Shown piece by piece: positions 1-6,972 of a DNA stretch of 27,942 nucleotides. The stretch's first letter is position 1. The number at the start of each line of letters is the position of its first letter. The stretch lies in NCBI GenBank assembly GCA_018812355.1, contig JAHJDQ010000026.1, forward strand, positions 1 to 27,942, in the 5' to 3' direction. The position numbers and the translations under genes were made by a program. The DNA comes from Nanobdellota archaeon. Its GTDB lineage: Archaea > Nanobdellota > Nanobdellia > Woesearchaeales > GW2011-AR9. A model generated the notes under the pieces. It made no database searches, was not told where the DNA came from, and was given only the letters and a program-made list of their open reading frames with translations.

Positions 1-774
1 ATGATCGGTAAAGATAAAAAAAAATGGTTAAAATCTTTAACAGTTTTTTTATTAGCCGGTTGTCTTGGTTTAATTGTCTTGACAGGAATTCCTAATCTTA
101 AGCAACCTTTATTCCCACTACTTTCAGGATTATTTGGTTTCTCCATTTTACTTGTCAGTCTTTTTGATAATTCAATCATTCCAAAACAAGACCTAAGCAA
201 ACCATTAACAATTACTAAAAAAAACTACCTCAAGTCAATCAGCGCTGCCTCTGGAGTTGGATTCATTGCTGCTTTCCTGCCTGGCTTTGGTAATTCACAA
301 GCAGCAATAGTAGCAACGGAAGTTGTTGGAGATGTCGGTGATGAAGGTTTCCTCAGCCTAGTAGGTGGTATCAACACTGCTAACATGCTCATCTCTATTG
401 GAACGGTTTATATGTTAGATAAAGCTAGAAATGGAGCGATCGTCGGCGTAAAAAAACTACTTGGAACGGTTGGCTTGCAAGAAATGATCCTCTTCTTAGG
501 AGTTGCTTTATTAGTTGGTGGAATCGCCACAATTCTTGCCATTAACATCTCTAAAGTCTTTGCTAAATATATTGTCAAAGTAAAATACAGCCATATTGTC
601 TGGAGCATCATCATCTTCATCACAATATTAACTTTTTTCTTCGACGGATTTATTGGACTTCTCATCCTCACAACCGCAACCGCCATCGGCTTAACAACAT
701 CATTCTGGAAAGTCGGCAAGAACCATCTCATGGGTTGTTTAATCCTACCAGTTATATTGTTTTTTGTGTTGTAG
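1..774 (+). CDS. TctA/DUF112-family membrane permease, 3' part
   Basis: This is a polytopic integral membrane protein, 257 residues visible, with several hydrophobic helices along its length. The centre carries a glycine/proline-rich segment (LPGFGNSQAA at about 93-102) followed by GGINTAN (122-128). These match the archaeal branch of the tripartite tricarboxylate transporter permease family (TctA, DUF112, COG1784), in which this segment recurs. The reading frame is open from the first base, and full-length relatives are longer, so the ATG at base 1 is probably internal and the N-terminal half lies outside the window. No periplasmic-binding partner is visible here, so the substrate is unknown. 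The gene ends 22 bases before the converging cyclase gene. Family assignment is fairly sure; transport function is inferred. Confidence 0.75.
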   Translation: MIGKDKKKWLKSLTVFLLAGCLGLIVLTGIPNLKQPLFPLLSGLFGFSILLVSLFDNSIIPKQDLSKPLTITKKNYLKSISAASGVGFIAAFLPGFGNSQAAIVATEVVGDVGDEGFLSLVGGINTANMLISIGTVYMLDKARNGAIVGVKKLLGTVGLQEMILFLGVALLVGGIATILAINISKVFAKYIVKVKYSHIVWSIIIFITILTFFFDGFIGLLILTTATAIGLTTSFWKVGKNHLMGCLILPVILFFVL

Positions 775-796
775 AAACGAAAACAAAAGAAAAAAC

Positions 797-1477
797 CTAA
801 ACCAAAAACCCAGAATTATTCTGTAAGTACCAATAAATACCATAAACGACTGCTCCTAAAAACACTAACAACAAAACAGTCACAATCAAATTCCTGATTT
901 TTCTTTTAACACTCTTAGCAAACTTTTTTCTTCGACGTAAAATCTCATCATACATTCGTTTGACTTTAAATATTTTAATCGGTCGCCGCACACCTTTAAA
1001 CTTTTTCGCTCCCAGATAAAGATAAGGGATTTCATTTTTATTCATTGAATGATAAACTGCTTCACTAAAAACAACATCTCCTGCTTTAACAATACTTTCA
1101 ATTCTCGCAGCTGTATTTACTGCATCACCGTAAATATCACCCTTGCGCAAAACAACCTCTCCACCATGTAAAGCTACTCTTATACTTAACGGATTTTTCA
1201 ATTTATACTGTTTATTGTACCTTTTGAAATCGTTCTGTAACTCTACGCCACATAAAACAGCGTTAGTGGGAGACTTAAAAGTAACCAGGAAAGCATCACC
1301 CATTTTTTTAATTACATTCCCTGAATATTTATCAAAAACAGAAGCACAAATACTATCAAAAACATCATGCAAGCCGCTAATGTCTTCTCGCTTCAGTTTA
1401 CCAGTAGTCTTAGTATAACCAACTAGATCAACGAACATAATCGTCAGTACTTCTGATTCAACTTTCTCTGGAGTCAT
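797..1477 (-). CDS. Class III adenylate/guanylate cyclase with C-terminal membrane anchor
   Basis: The protein has 226 residues. Residues about 10-172 form a class III nucleotidyl cyclase domain, which makes cyclic nucleotides from NTPs. The two metal-binding aspartates are D17 (FVDLVGYT) and D61 (KKMGDAF). K57 and D114 sit at the adenine-recognition positions, which suggests ATP rather than GTP as substrate. N121 and R125 in the GDAVNTAARIE segment are the transition-state residues. All catalytic residues appear intact. After a very basic stretch (about 179-195) comes one hydrophobic helix (197-218), so the enzyme is probably tethered to the membrane by its C terminus with the catalytic domain inside. 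No sensor domain is fused to it. Neighbouring genes do not reveal the effector. The domain call is firm; substrate and topology are inferred. Confidence 0.88.
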   Translation of the reverse strand: MTPEKVESEVLTIMFVDLVGYTKTTGKLKREDISGLHDVFDSICASVFDKYSGNVIKKMGDAFLVTFKSPTNAVLCGVELQNDFKRYNKQYKLKNPLSIRVALHGGEVVLRKGDIYGDAVNTAARIESIVKAGDVVFSEAVYHSMNKNEIPYLYLGAKKFKGVRRPIKIFKVKRMYDEILRRRKKFAKSVKRKIRNLIVTVLLLVFLGAVVYGIYWYLQNNSGFLV

Positions 1478-1523
1478 TTTAAGTCAGAATGAAGTTTTAT
1501 TTATAAATTTAAGGGGAAATTTT

Positions 1524-2585
1524 TTACTTTACCGGACGAGGAATAAACTGATTATTAAAATATTCTAACAAAGAACGGTCAGTCATCCCAGCAACTCGAT
1601 CTAACGTCTTCATCATCGCTTCATCCTGCTCCAATCCAGAATATTCTTTTAGCAAAACATCCTCAAAAACAAATTCCATCAAGCGTGCTGCTTTAGCAAA
1701 CTCTTCATCTAACTTTCCAGCTTGGTAAACATTATCATACATAAACCGACGTACTTCTTCAAACGCTTCAAATACTTCTCCTTCCCAAACTAAGTTACCA
1801 TCATAGTTAGAATCAAAAGTATGTTTATTACATTCAACTAACGAGTTAATGCAACAATCAATCCATTTTGACTCTCTCGTTCCTAACACTTTCATTGCTT
1901 CTTGCGGCAACTGCTCTCTTGAAACATAATCAACTTCTAACGCATCACTTAAATCTGCACAAACATAAGCGATTTTATCAGAAAATCTAACAATTTGCCC
2001 TTCATAAGTAAAAGGTAAGACTTGTTCAGCAGCCAATTTTGTCTTACCTAAACTATGTTTAAGAATTCCATCCCGCACTTCTGCTGTTAAATTCAATCCC
2101 CTACCATCTTTTTCGATCCGGTCAACCACTTCTAAACTATAAGCAGCATGATGAAAAAGATAATTTTTATCTCCTGTCAATCGCTGAACAACTTTGGTTA
2201 AAGTTTCCTCTCCAACATGACCAAAAGGCACATGGCCCAAGTCATGACCTAAAGCAGCTGCTTCTGCTAAAGTTTGATTCAATCTTAAATAACTACATAA
2301 TGAACTAGCAATTTGCATTACTTTCATTGTATGACTTTCTCGAGTCATCAAATGCTCTGTTTGAGGTAAAAGAAATACTTGTGATTTTCCTGCTAAACGA
2401 TGAAATGCTTTTGAATGAATTATTCTGTGCTGATCAATCTCAAAACAAGTTCTTAATGAATCTTCTTCTATAGGATTAGCCCTTCCTCGAGATTTAGCAG
2501 AAAGAGTATAGCGAGGATGTAACTCTCCCACATCTAAGAGAAATTTTTCTCGATCTTCTTTCGCAATTCGATTAAATACTTGCAT
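1524..2585 (-). CDS. dGTPase-like HD-domain phosphohydrolase
   Basis: A 353-residue member of the dNTP triphosphohydrolase family (COG0232), which removes triphosphate from deoxynucleotides. The family entry signature DQHRIIHSKAFHRLAGKSQVF lies near residues 51-71, where bacterial Dgt proteins have a very similar string. The HD metal site is H85, H114-D115 and a distant D203 (FSDKIAYV). H118 and H123 are the additional active-site histidines. A TTG 39 bases further upstream would add 13 residues unlike the family N terminus, so I start at the ATG at 2585 (MQVFNRIA). The product may control dNTP pools or act on another nucleotide, since archaeal members are little characterised. The gene stands between the cyclase and a small membrane-protein unit, all on the minus strand. 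Confidence 0.85.
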   Translation of the reverse strand: MQVFNRIAKEDREKFLLDVGELHPRYTLSAKSRGRANPIEEDSLRTCFEIDQHRIIHSKAFHRLAGKSQVFLLPQTEHLMTRESHTMKVMQIASSLCSYLRLNQTLAEAAALGHDLGHVPFGHVGEETLTKVVQRLTGDKNYLFHHAAYSLEVVDRIEKDGRGLNLTAEVRDGILKHSLGKTKLAAEQVLPFTYEGQIVRFSDKIAYVCADLSDALEVDYVSREQLPQEAMKVLGTRESKWIDCCINSLVECNKHTFDSNYDGNLVWEGEVFEAFEEVRRFMYDNVYQAGKLDEEFAKAARLMEFVFEDVLLKEYSGLEQDEAMMKTLDRVAGMTDRSLLEYFNNQFIPRPVK

Positions 2586-2656
2586 AATAATCAATGAATT
2601 ACAATTACTTATTAAGATTATCAAGCTTGATTAGTTGTATTAGAAAATCATAAAAA

Positions 2657-2845
2657 TTAAGAAAAAAACAAATTCATCCAAACTCTCAAAAATAAAGCAA
2701 TCACAATCGTAATCAACGTAGAAGTTTCTAATGGCATGATAGGTTGATTTTCCATTAACTTTGAAATCAGAATAAACATTGCTGCTAAAATAGTATAAGA
2801 ATCTAATAAAAGAATAGATAACTTAAACTTTTTTTTAAATTTCAT
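2657..2845 (-). CDS. Small two-helix membrane protein (62 aa)
   Basis: A 62-residue protein with a basic N terminus (MKFKKKFK) and two hydrophobic segments (about 9-28 and 41-61). It looks like a hairpin of two membrane helices. Its ATG lies 2 bases after the stop of the 32-residue gene upstream and has no Shine-Dalgarno of its own, which points to translational coupling. No family is recognised. It is last in a run prs, 32-aa protein, 62-aa protein. The coupling makes it more likely to be real than its length alone would suggest. Confidence 0.6.
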   Translation of the reverse strand: MKFKKKFKLSILLLDSYTILAAMFILISKLMENQPIMPLETSTLITIVIALFLRVWMNLFFS

Positions 2846-2847
2846 TT

Positions 2848-2946
2848 CTAATTAAAGAATTGTAAATAAAATCCCACTCCTAAAACAATTAACATTAAAA
2901 TAACCCCTCCTACAATAATCCATAAAGCCAAATTATTTTTATCCAT
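2848..2946 (-). CDS. Single-helix small membrane protein (32 aa)
   Basis: A 32-codon reading frame, MDKNNLALWI followed by a hydrophobic stretch of about 20 residues and ending QFFN. It is preceded by a strong Shine-Dalgarno (AGGAGG, reading down from about 2963) at 9 bases from the ATG, one of the best in the window. The stop codon sits 2 bases before the 62-residue gene. A single membrane helix with a short polar N terminus is all that can be seen, and no family is recognised. It lies 57 bases beyond the end of the PRPP synthetase gene with a hairpin between. The ribosome binding site and coupling are the case for it being a gene. Confidence 0.6.
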   Translation of the reverse strand: MDKNNLALWIIVGGVILMLIVLGVGFYLQFFN

Positions 2947-2975
2947 TTGTTTAAAACCTCCTGTTTTTAACATGC

Positions 2976-2996
2976 AAAAATCATGTAATGATTTTT
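2976..2996 (-). terminator. Hairpin between prs and the small membrane protein pair
   Basis: A perfect 9-base inverted repeat (AAAAATCAT / ATGATTTTT) with a 3-base loop lies just past the prs stop codon. Read on the minus strand, the second arm ends in five T. It could end some prs transcripts or separate the levels of prs and the downstream small genes. The stem is nearly all A-T, so its strength is modest. Confidence 0.4.
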
Positions 2997-3003
2997 TAGC
3001 ATT

Positions 3004-3888
3004 TCACCTCTTTTCTTTCTTCAATTCCCTAACTAATAAAGAACCAACATCAATCTTCGCTGTCTTGCCTTCAATACAATTTGTTGTAATAATATTCTTG
3101 ATTCCTGCTTTTCTCAACTTCATTAAAGCATTCTCGACAAATAAACCATGCACCCCAATTACAGAAATAGATCGTGCTCCGAACTGTTTTGCTTTTTTAG
3201 CCGCTTCAATCACTGTATGTCCAGTTGAAATGATATCATCAACGATAACCACATTTTTCATACTGATCGGAATTTTCTTAACTATTTTAACCTCAACATG
3301 TCTGGAACTGAATCTTTCTTTCTTAAGCACAGTAGCCTCTACATTAATTCTTTTAGCAATCGCTTCTGCCCATTGATAAGATTCCCAGTCCGGGCCAATA
3401 ATCACTTCGTTCTTGAAATGTTTTTCAATATAATCAGCAATTAAATTATTCGCCGTAAGATTTACTGCCGGAATTGTAAAAATATCTTTTAATGATTTGT
3501 AACGATGAATGTGCGGATCTATGGTAATTAATTTATCCACAGAATTATTTAACAACTTCGCCATTACCCTTGATGAAATACATTCTCCTGAATGGAACCG
3601 TTTATCCTGGCGCATATAGCCAAGATAAGGCGCAACAAGAATTACTTTTTTTGCACCTAAATCTTTTGCTGTTTCTGCTGCAAAAATAATATCAAACAAT
3701 GACATATCTGCATGTGGCTGGAATGATTGGACAATGACTACTTTCTGCTTCTTTAAATTAGTATTATACTTCAGATAGATATCACCGTCAGGAAAACTTT
3801 TGATCGTTAATGGCGAGAACTTACATTTTAACTGCTTCGCTATCTTCTTCGCCAAAACTACAGAATTCCCACAACTAGTAATAATCAA
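3004..3888 (-). CDS. prs: Ribose-phosphate pyrophosphokinase (PRPP synthetase)
   Basis: This enzyme transfers pyrophosphate from ATP to ribose 5-phosphate, giving PRPP for nucleotide and histidine synthesis. The 294-residue length fits the short archaeal class. The PRPP-binding loop is VVIVDDIISTGHT (213-225). APYLGYMRQDKRF (86-98) is the ATP-binding/flexible region, and DPHIHRY (124-130) is the third conserved block. The start is a TTG at 3886-3888, supported by a GAGGTGAT Shine-Dalgarno about 6 bases upstream; no in-frame ATG is near. It runs divergently from lysS, with both promoters in the 91-base gap. Two tiny membrane-protein genes follow on the same strand. Confidence in function is high. 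Confidence 0.93.
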   Translation of the reverse strand: MIITSCGNSVVLAKKIAKQLKCKFSPLTIKSFPDGDIYLKYNTNLKKQKVVIVQSFQPHADMSLFDIIFAAETAKDLGAKKVILVAPYLGYMRQDKRFHSGECISSRVMAKLLNNSVDKLITIDPHIHRYKSLKDIFTIPAVNLTANNLIADYIEKHFKNEVIIGPDWESYQWAEAIAKRINVEATVLKKERFSSRHVEVKIVKKIPISMKNVVIVDDIISTGHTVIEAAKKAKQFGARSISVIGVHGLFVENALMKLRKAGIKNIITTNCIEGKTAKIDVGSLLVRELKKEKR

Positions 3889-3947
3889 TATCTATCACCT
3901 CTTTGGTTTTTCTATTTTCTTCTTGTTTATAAATTTAATTAAGAAAT

Positions 3948-3957
3948 CTTTATATAA
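3948..3957 (+). promoter_or_regulatory. TATA box of lysS
   Basis: CTTTATATAA is centred about 27 bases upstream of the lysS ATG at 3980. At archaeal spacing, transcription would begin at or next to the start codon, so the mRNA is probably leaderless. No Shine-Dalgarno precedes the ATG. Confidence 0.6.
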
Positions 3958-3979
3958 TTACCATTTCTAACAAAAGAAC

Positions 3980-5578
3980 ATGGCTAAAAAAGAGCAACAA
4001 AAACAGAACAAAAACGAACAAACCGGAGCAGTCCATTGGGCCGATTATTACGCAGAACAGATAATCAGAAGTCGCGGAGATAAAAATACGTATATTATTG
4101 AATCAGGAATAACTCCGAGCGGAATGATTCATGCCGGAAATTTTAGAGAAGTGATTACTGCTGATTTAATTAAAAAAGCTTTACTTAATCGCAATAAGAA
4201 AGTGGAATTCCTTTACGTTTGGGATGACTACGACGTTCTCAGAAAAGTTCCTGTCAATCTTCCTAAACAAGAAATGATTAAAGATAATCTCCGTAAACCA
4301 GTTTTCCAAGTTCCTGATCCTTTTGGTTGTCATAAAACCTATGCTGAACATTTTGAAAAAGTATTCGAAAAAGAAAGTACTAATGTGGGTATCGAAGCTA
4401 CTTTTGTTTATAATCATAAAAACTATCTCAAATGCCTTTTTGCTAAAGAAATTAAAACTGCTTTAGAAAAAAAAGAACAGATTAAAGAAATCCTTAATCA
4501 ATACCGCAAAGAACCTCTAGCTAAAGATTGGTTACCCATCTTTGTTTTCTGTGAAAAATGTCATCGAGATACAACTAAGAAACTAAAATGGAATGGTGAT
4601 TATACTATTACTTATGAATGTGAATGTAGCCATCAAGATACTTTTGACTTTAGAAAGAAAGGCATTGTCACTTTACGTTGGCGCGTAGATTGGCCGATGC
4701 GTTGGTATTTTAATAAAGTTGACTTTGAATCTGCCGGTAAAGATCATTTTGCTGCTGGTGGCAGTGTTGATACTGGTAGAAAAATTCAAAAAGCAGTTTA
4801 TGATACTGATTATCCGTTCGGTTTTGCTTATGAATGGATTGGTATTAAAGGCCGAGGACAATTTGCTTCTTCATCTGGTAATGTTGTTACAGTTACAGAA
4901 CTCCTTGAAATCTATGAACCAGAAATTGTCCGATATTTATTTGCCGGCACAAGGCCTAATAAAGAATTCTCAATCAGTTTTGACGTTGATGTTCTCAAAA
5001 TGTATGAAGACTATGATAAATGCGAGAGGATTTACTATGGCGAACATCAAGTTAATGAGAAAGAGAAAGAGAAACAATCTCGCATTTATGAATTAAGTCA
5101 AATTGGTAAAATTCCTAAAAGTATGCCTTACCAACCTAGATTTAGACATCTTACCACAATCTTACAAATTCATAATTTAGATGTAAACAAAACCATTGCT
5201 TTCTTAGAAAAAGAACTGAAGAATAAATTTGATAAAAAACGTTTGCGAATAAGAACAGAATGTGCTAAGAACTGGCTCCACAAATATGCACCGGAAGAAT
5301 TTCGCTTTACTGTGCAAGATAAATGTCAAGTCACTTTAGTTAAGCAAGAAAAAGATATCCTTCATCAATTAGCTGAGAAATTGCTAGAAAAAGAATGGAA
5401 TGATAAGGAATTACATGAAGAGATTTACATTCTTTGTCAGAATAATGAATTCCCGACTAATGATTTTTTTAAATTAGCTTATCATGTCTTGATCAACAAA
5501 GAACGCGGTCCACGATTAGCTTCTTTCATTTTAGAAATTGGCCGGAAAGAAGTCGCGAAATTACTGCAGAAGGTTTAA
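3980..5578 (+). CDS. lysS: Lysyl-tRNA synthetase, class I
   Basis: A 532-residue class I LysRS, the form found in most archaea and some bacteria, which charges tRNA-Lys. The HIGH-equivalent motif is PSGMIHAGN (46-54). A zinc knuckle is seen as C191-x2-C194 and C214-x-C216. The C-terminal third is the helical anticodon-binding region. The KMSKS-equivalent loop reads GQFASSSGN (293-301), so serines stand where lysines are usually found; the active-site loop is present but divergent. The gene has a TATA box 27 bases upstream and no Shine-Dalgarno, hence a leaderless mRNA. Its end is followed by the tRNA-Leu 3' repeat on the opposite strand. Function is nearly certain. Confidence 0.95.
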   Translation: MAKKEQQKQNKNEQTGAVHWADYYAEQIIRSRGDKNTYIIESGITPSGMIHAGNFREVITADLIKKALLNRNKKVEFLYVWDDYDVLRKVPVNLPKQEMIKDNLRKPVFQVPDPFGCHKTYAEHFEKVFEKESTNVGIEATFVYNHKNYLKCLFAKEIKTALEKKEQIKEILNQYRKEPLAKDWLPIFVFCEKCHRDTTKKLKWNGDYTITYECECSHQDTFDFRKKGIVTLRWRVDWPMRWYFNKVDFESAGKDHFAAGGSVDTGRKIQKAVYDTDYPFGFAYEWIGIKGRGQFASSSGNVVTVTELLEIYEPEIVRYLFAGTRPNKEFSISFDVDVLKMYEDYDKCERIYYGEHQVNEKEKEKQSRIYELSQIGKIPKSMPYQPRFRHLTTILQIHNLDVNKTIAFLEKELKNKFDKKRLRIRTECAKNWLHKYAPEEFRFTVQDKCQVTLVKQEKDILHQLAEKLLEKEWNDKELHEEIYILCQNNEFPTNDFFKLAYHVLINKERGPRLASFILEIGRKEVAKLLQKV

Positions 5579-5589
5579 TTCTAAATTTA

Positions 5590-5608
5590 AAAAATATGTG
5601 GGCGGCAG
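5590..5608. repeat. Copy 1 of a 19-bp direct repeat of the tRNA-Leu 3' end
   Basis: Nineteen bases here are identical to 5656-5674. The repeat holds the last 11 bases of tRNA-Leu (end of the T-stem and whole 3' acceptor strand), the discriminator and a following T-run in tRNA orientation. The copies are 66 bases apart. A partial tRNA 3' copy next to a tRNA is what site-specific integration leaves behind, but no integrase is present. Confidence 0.75.
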
Positions 5609-5655
5609 ACACGTTAAGATTTTTTCAAAATCCACTGGCCTGCCTTCATTATTAG

Positions 5656-5674
5656 AAAAATATGTGGGCGGCAG
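5656..5674. repeat. Copy 2 of the 19-bp direct repeat, inside tRNA-Leu
   Basis: This copy is the authentic 3' end of tRNA-Leu plus its downstream T-rich tail. It matches 5590-5608 base for base. Confidence 0.75.
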
Positions 5675-5804
5675 GGCTCGAACCTGCGTAAGCACTAAGC
5701 TACTGGGTGTCTTTCACTTATAGCAAACCGCTATAAGAATGGCCTAAGCATAGCCAGATAATTTAATTATCTTCCAGCCCGTTTGACCACTCCGGCACGC
5801 CCAC
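5663..5804 (-). tRNA. tRNA-Leu(UAG) with two introns
   Basis: A type II tRNA interrupted twice. Acceptor strands at 5804-5798 and 5670-5664 pair perfectly over 7 bp; the discriminator is A (5663) and no CCA is encoded. The T arm is GCAGG-TTCGAGC-CCTGC, and a 15-nt variable arm is at 5702-5688. Exons are inferred at 5804-5774, 5749-5743 and 5708-5664. Spliced, they give a perfect anticodon arm CTGGG-CTTAGGA-CCCAG, anticodon UAG, and an 83-nt body. Intron 1 (5773-5750, 24 nt) lies between positions 30 and 31. Its bulge-helix-bulge is regular: GGCT, bulge GG|A, hairpin, GGCT, bulge AT|G. Intron 2 (5742-5709, 34 nt) lies at the usual 37/38 site, with 3 of 4 central pairs. A TATA-like TTTATAA is at 5831-5837. 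Leucine identity follows from the anticodon, long variable arm and A73. Confidence 0.85.
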
Positions 5805-5900
5805 ATGATAGTACAAATCAATGAGTGATTTTTATAACTTTCTATTATTATTCTCTACTTCCATAATCCTTAAAAACGATGATTCAATTTAAACATAAAA

Positions 5901-6584
5901 ATGAAAGCGATACCTATATTTATAGTCTTAATCAGCCTACTGTTCCTTACTGCCTGCAATCCAGATCCAACCGGAGGAGTAATCGTAGTAGATGATAAGT
6001 GTAGTTTTTTAGAAACTGAACCAGCACAAGATGATTGTTACTCTGAAAATTTAAAATGTAGTAAAATAAAAAGTGATCAATTGAGAGACACTTGTGTCGC
6101 TGAATTAGCTAAAAATAGTAACAAAATAGAAGTTTGTGACTTAATTAAAGATGAAAAGACAAAAGCTTATTGCCAAGAAATGCTTGCTATTGAAAATAAT
6201 GATCATCAAATTTGTTTAGAAATTAAGGATGATTATTGGAAAAACAATTGCCATTTTAATTTAGCCACAGAGAACAACGAAGATGCTTACTGTTCTTTAA
6301 TCAGCAATAATGAACGGATGGAAGATTGTTTTGAAGAAATTGCTTTAGCCACCAACAATCATCTGTTATGCGAATTTTTAAATGATACCAGAAATGATGT
6401 ATGTAAATATAAAATTGCTCAAAATACACAGAACGTAGAAATTTGTCAAGAATTAATCAATCATATTAATCGGGATTCTTGTCGAATAAAAATAGCTAAA
6501 TTAACTGAAAATGAAGAACTCTGTGAACTAATCGGCCAGAGTTTTATTAAAGAAGTATGTCACGAATATTTTGCTGAGAATTAA
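5901..6584 (+). CDS. Lipoprotein with tandem cysteine-pair repeats
   Basis: A 227-residue exported protein. The N terminus is a signal peptide ending in a lipobox (LTAC, cysteine 19), so it should be lipid-anchored outside the cell. The rest is about eight repeats of roughly 25 residues, each with two cysteines 10-11 residues apart (pattern C-x2-I/L-x7-8-C-x3-L/I-A), beginning near C33. The even spacing suggests a helical-hairpin array stapled by disulfides, similar in plan to Sel1/TPR-like repeats. No catalytic motif is seen. It stands alone, followed by a series of hairpins and then the converging eL37 gene. A binding or adhesion role at the cell surface is inference only. Confidence 0.8.
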   Translation: MKAIPIFIVLISLLFLTACNPDPTGGVIVVDDKCSFLETEPAQDDCYSENLKCSKIKSDQLRDTCVAELAKNSNKIEVCDLIKDEKTKAYCQEMLAIENNDHQICLEIKDDYWKNNCHFNLATENNEDAYCSLISNNERMEDCFEEIALATNNHLLCEFLNDTRNDVCKYKIAQNTQNVEICQELINHINRDSCRIKIAKLTENEELCELIGQSFIKEVCHEYFAEN

Positions 6585-6611
6585 AAAAATTTATTATTCT
6601 TCTTTTTTCTT

Positions 6612-6705
6612 GTTCATGAAAATTAAAAACTATTAATTTTCTGAACAGAAATGAAGTATTCTCTTCATTTCTTGTTCAATAAATTATTGAGAATAAATAA
6701 TTTAT
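6612..6705. repeat. Run of three back-to-back hairpins
   Basis: Three inverted repeats follow one another with almost no spacer. They are at 6612-6646 (14-15-base arms, one bulge), 6647-6672 (AGAAATGAAG / CTTCATTTCT, perfect) and 6679-6705 (ATAAATTATT / AATAATTTAT, perfect). A fourth, at 6710-6736, is listed separately. They fill the gap between the converging lipoprotein and eL37 genes and contain no reading frame of note. Confidence 0.7.
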
Positions 6706-6709
6706 GACC

Positions 6710-6736
6710 AAAAGTAGTGTTTTCATCACTACTTTT
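6710..6736. terminator. Bidirectional terminator hairpin at the end of rpl37e
   Basis: AAAAGTAGTG (6710-6719) and CACTACTTTT (6727-6736) form a perfect 10-bp stem with a 7-base loop. Each arm ends in T on its own strand, so it can end transcripts from both sides. The stop codon and last lysine codons of eL37 (6729-6737) lie inside the stem. Confidence 0.6.
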
Positions 6737-6893
6737 TGTTCCAATTATACTTTCTAGTTGTCGCAGTATCGCCATAACCACAAGAAGAACACCTTTTTTT
6801 CCTAGCATGCATTGTATGTCCACCGCACCTTCTACAACGAATGTGAGATTTCTTACCGCTCTTACGGCCCATACTTGGTGTTCCTTTGGTCAT
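6729..6893 (-). CDS. rpl37e: Ribosomal protein eL37 (L37e)
   Basis: A 54-residue protein of the large ribosomal subunit, specific to archaea and eukaryotes. It begins MTKGTPSMGRKSGKK and ends KYNWNKK, both hallmark ends of the family. A four-cysteine zinc ribbon is visible as CRRC (20-23) and CSSC (35-38). It starts at the ATG at 6893, 79 bases downstream of the LSm gene on the same strand. The LSm-eL37 order is a conserved archaeal pair, so the two are probably co-transcribed. The stop codon falls inside the terminator stem that separates it from the lipoprotein gene. Confidence 0.95.
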   Translation of the reverse strand: MTKGTPSMGRKSGKKSHIRCRRCGGHTMHARKKRCSSCGYGDTATTRKYNWNKK

Positions 6894-6972
6894 GCTAAAA
6901 AATTCTCCATATTTTTTGCACCCCAGAAATCATTTTATGATTTCTACGGGTCTTATAAATTTCCTAAACTAT

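Noticed and set aside
4719..5096. Open frame of 125 codons inside lysS
   Set aside because: It is an alternative frame within a gene whose frame is fully conserved as class I LysRS.
5538..5723. Open frame of 61 codons on the plus strand
   Set aside because: It runs across the lysS end and the tRNA-Leu antisense strand; the repeated GGR-type peptide in it comes from the tRNA 3' repeat, not from protein coding.
5709..5773. Single-intron tRNA with anticodon UAA formed by AGATA-ATTAAAT-TATCT
   Set aside because: It would leave five extra bases before the anticodon stem and about 60 unexplained bases in the variable arm, with A at 32 and U at 38. The two-intron UAG model fits every arm.
6612..6736. 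CRISPR array
   Set aside because: The hairpins differ in sequence and there are no repeated units with spacers.
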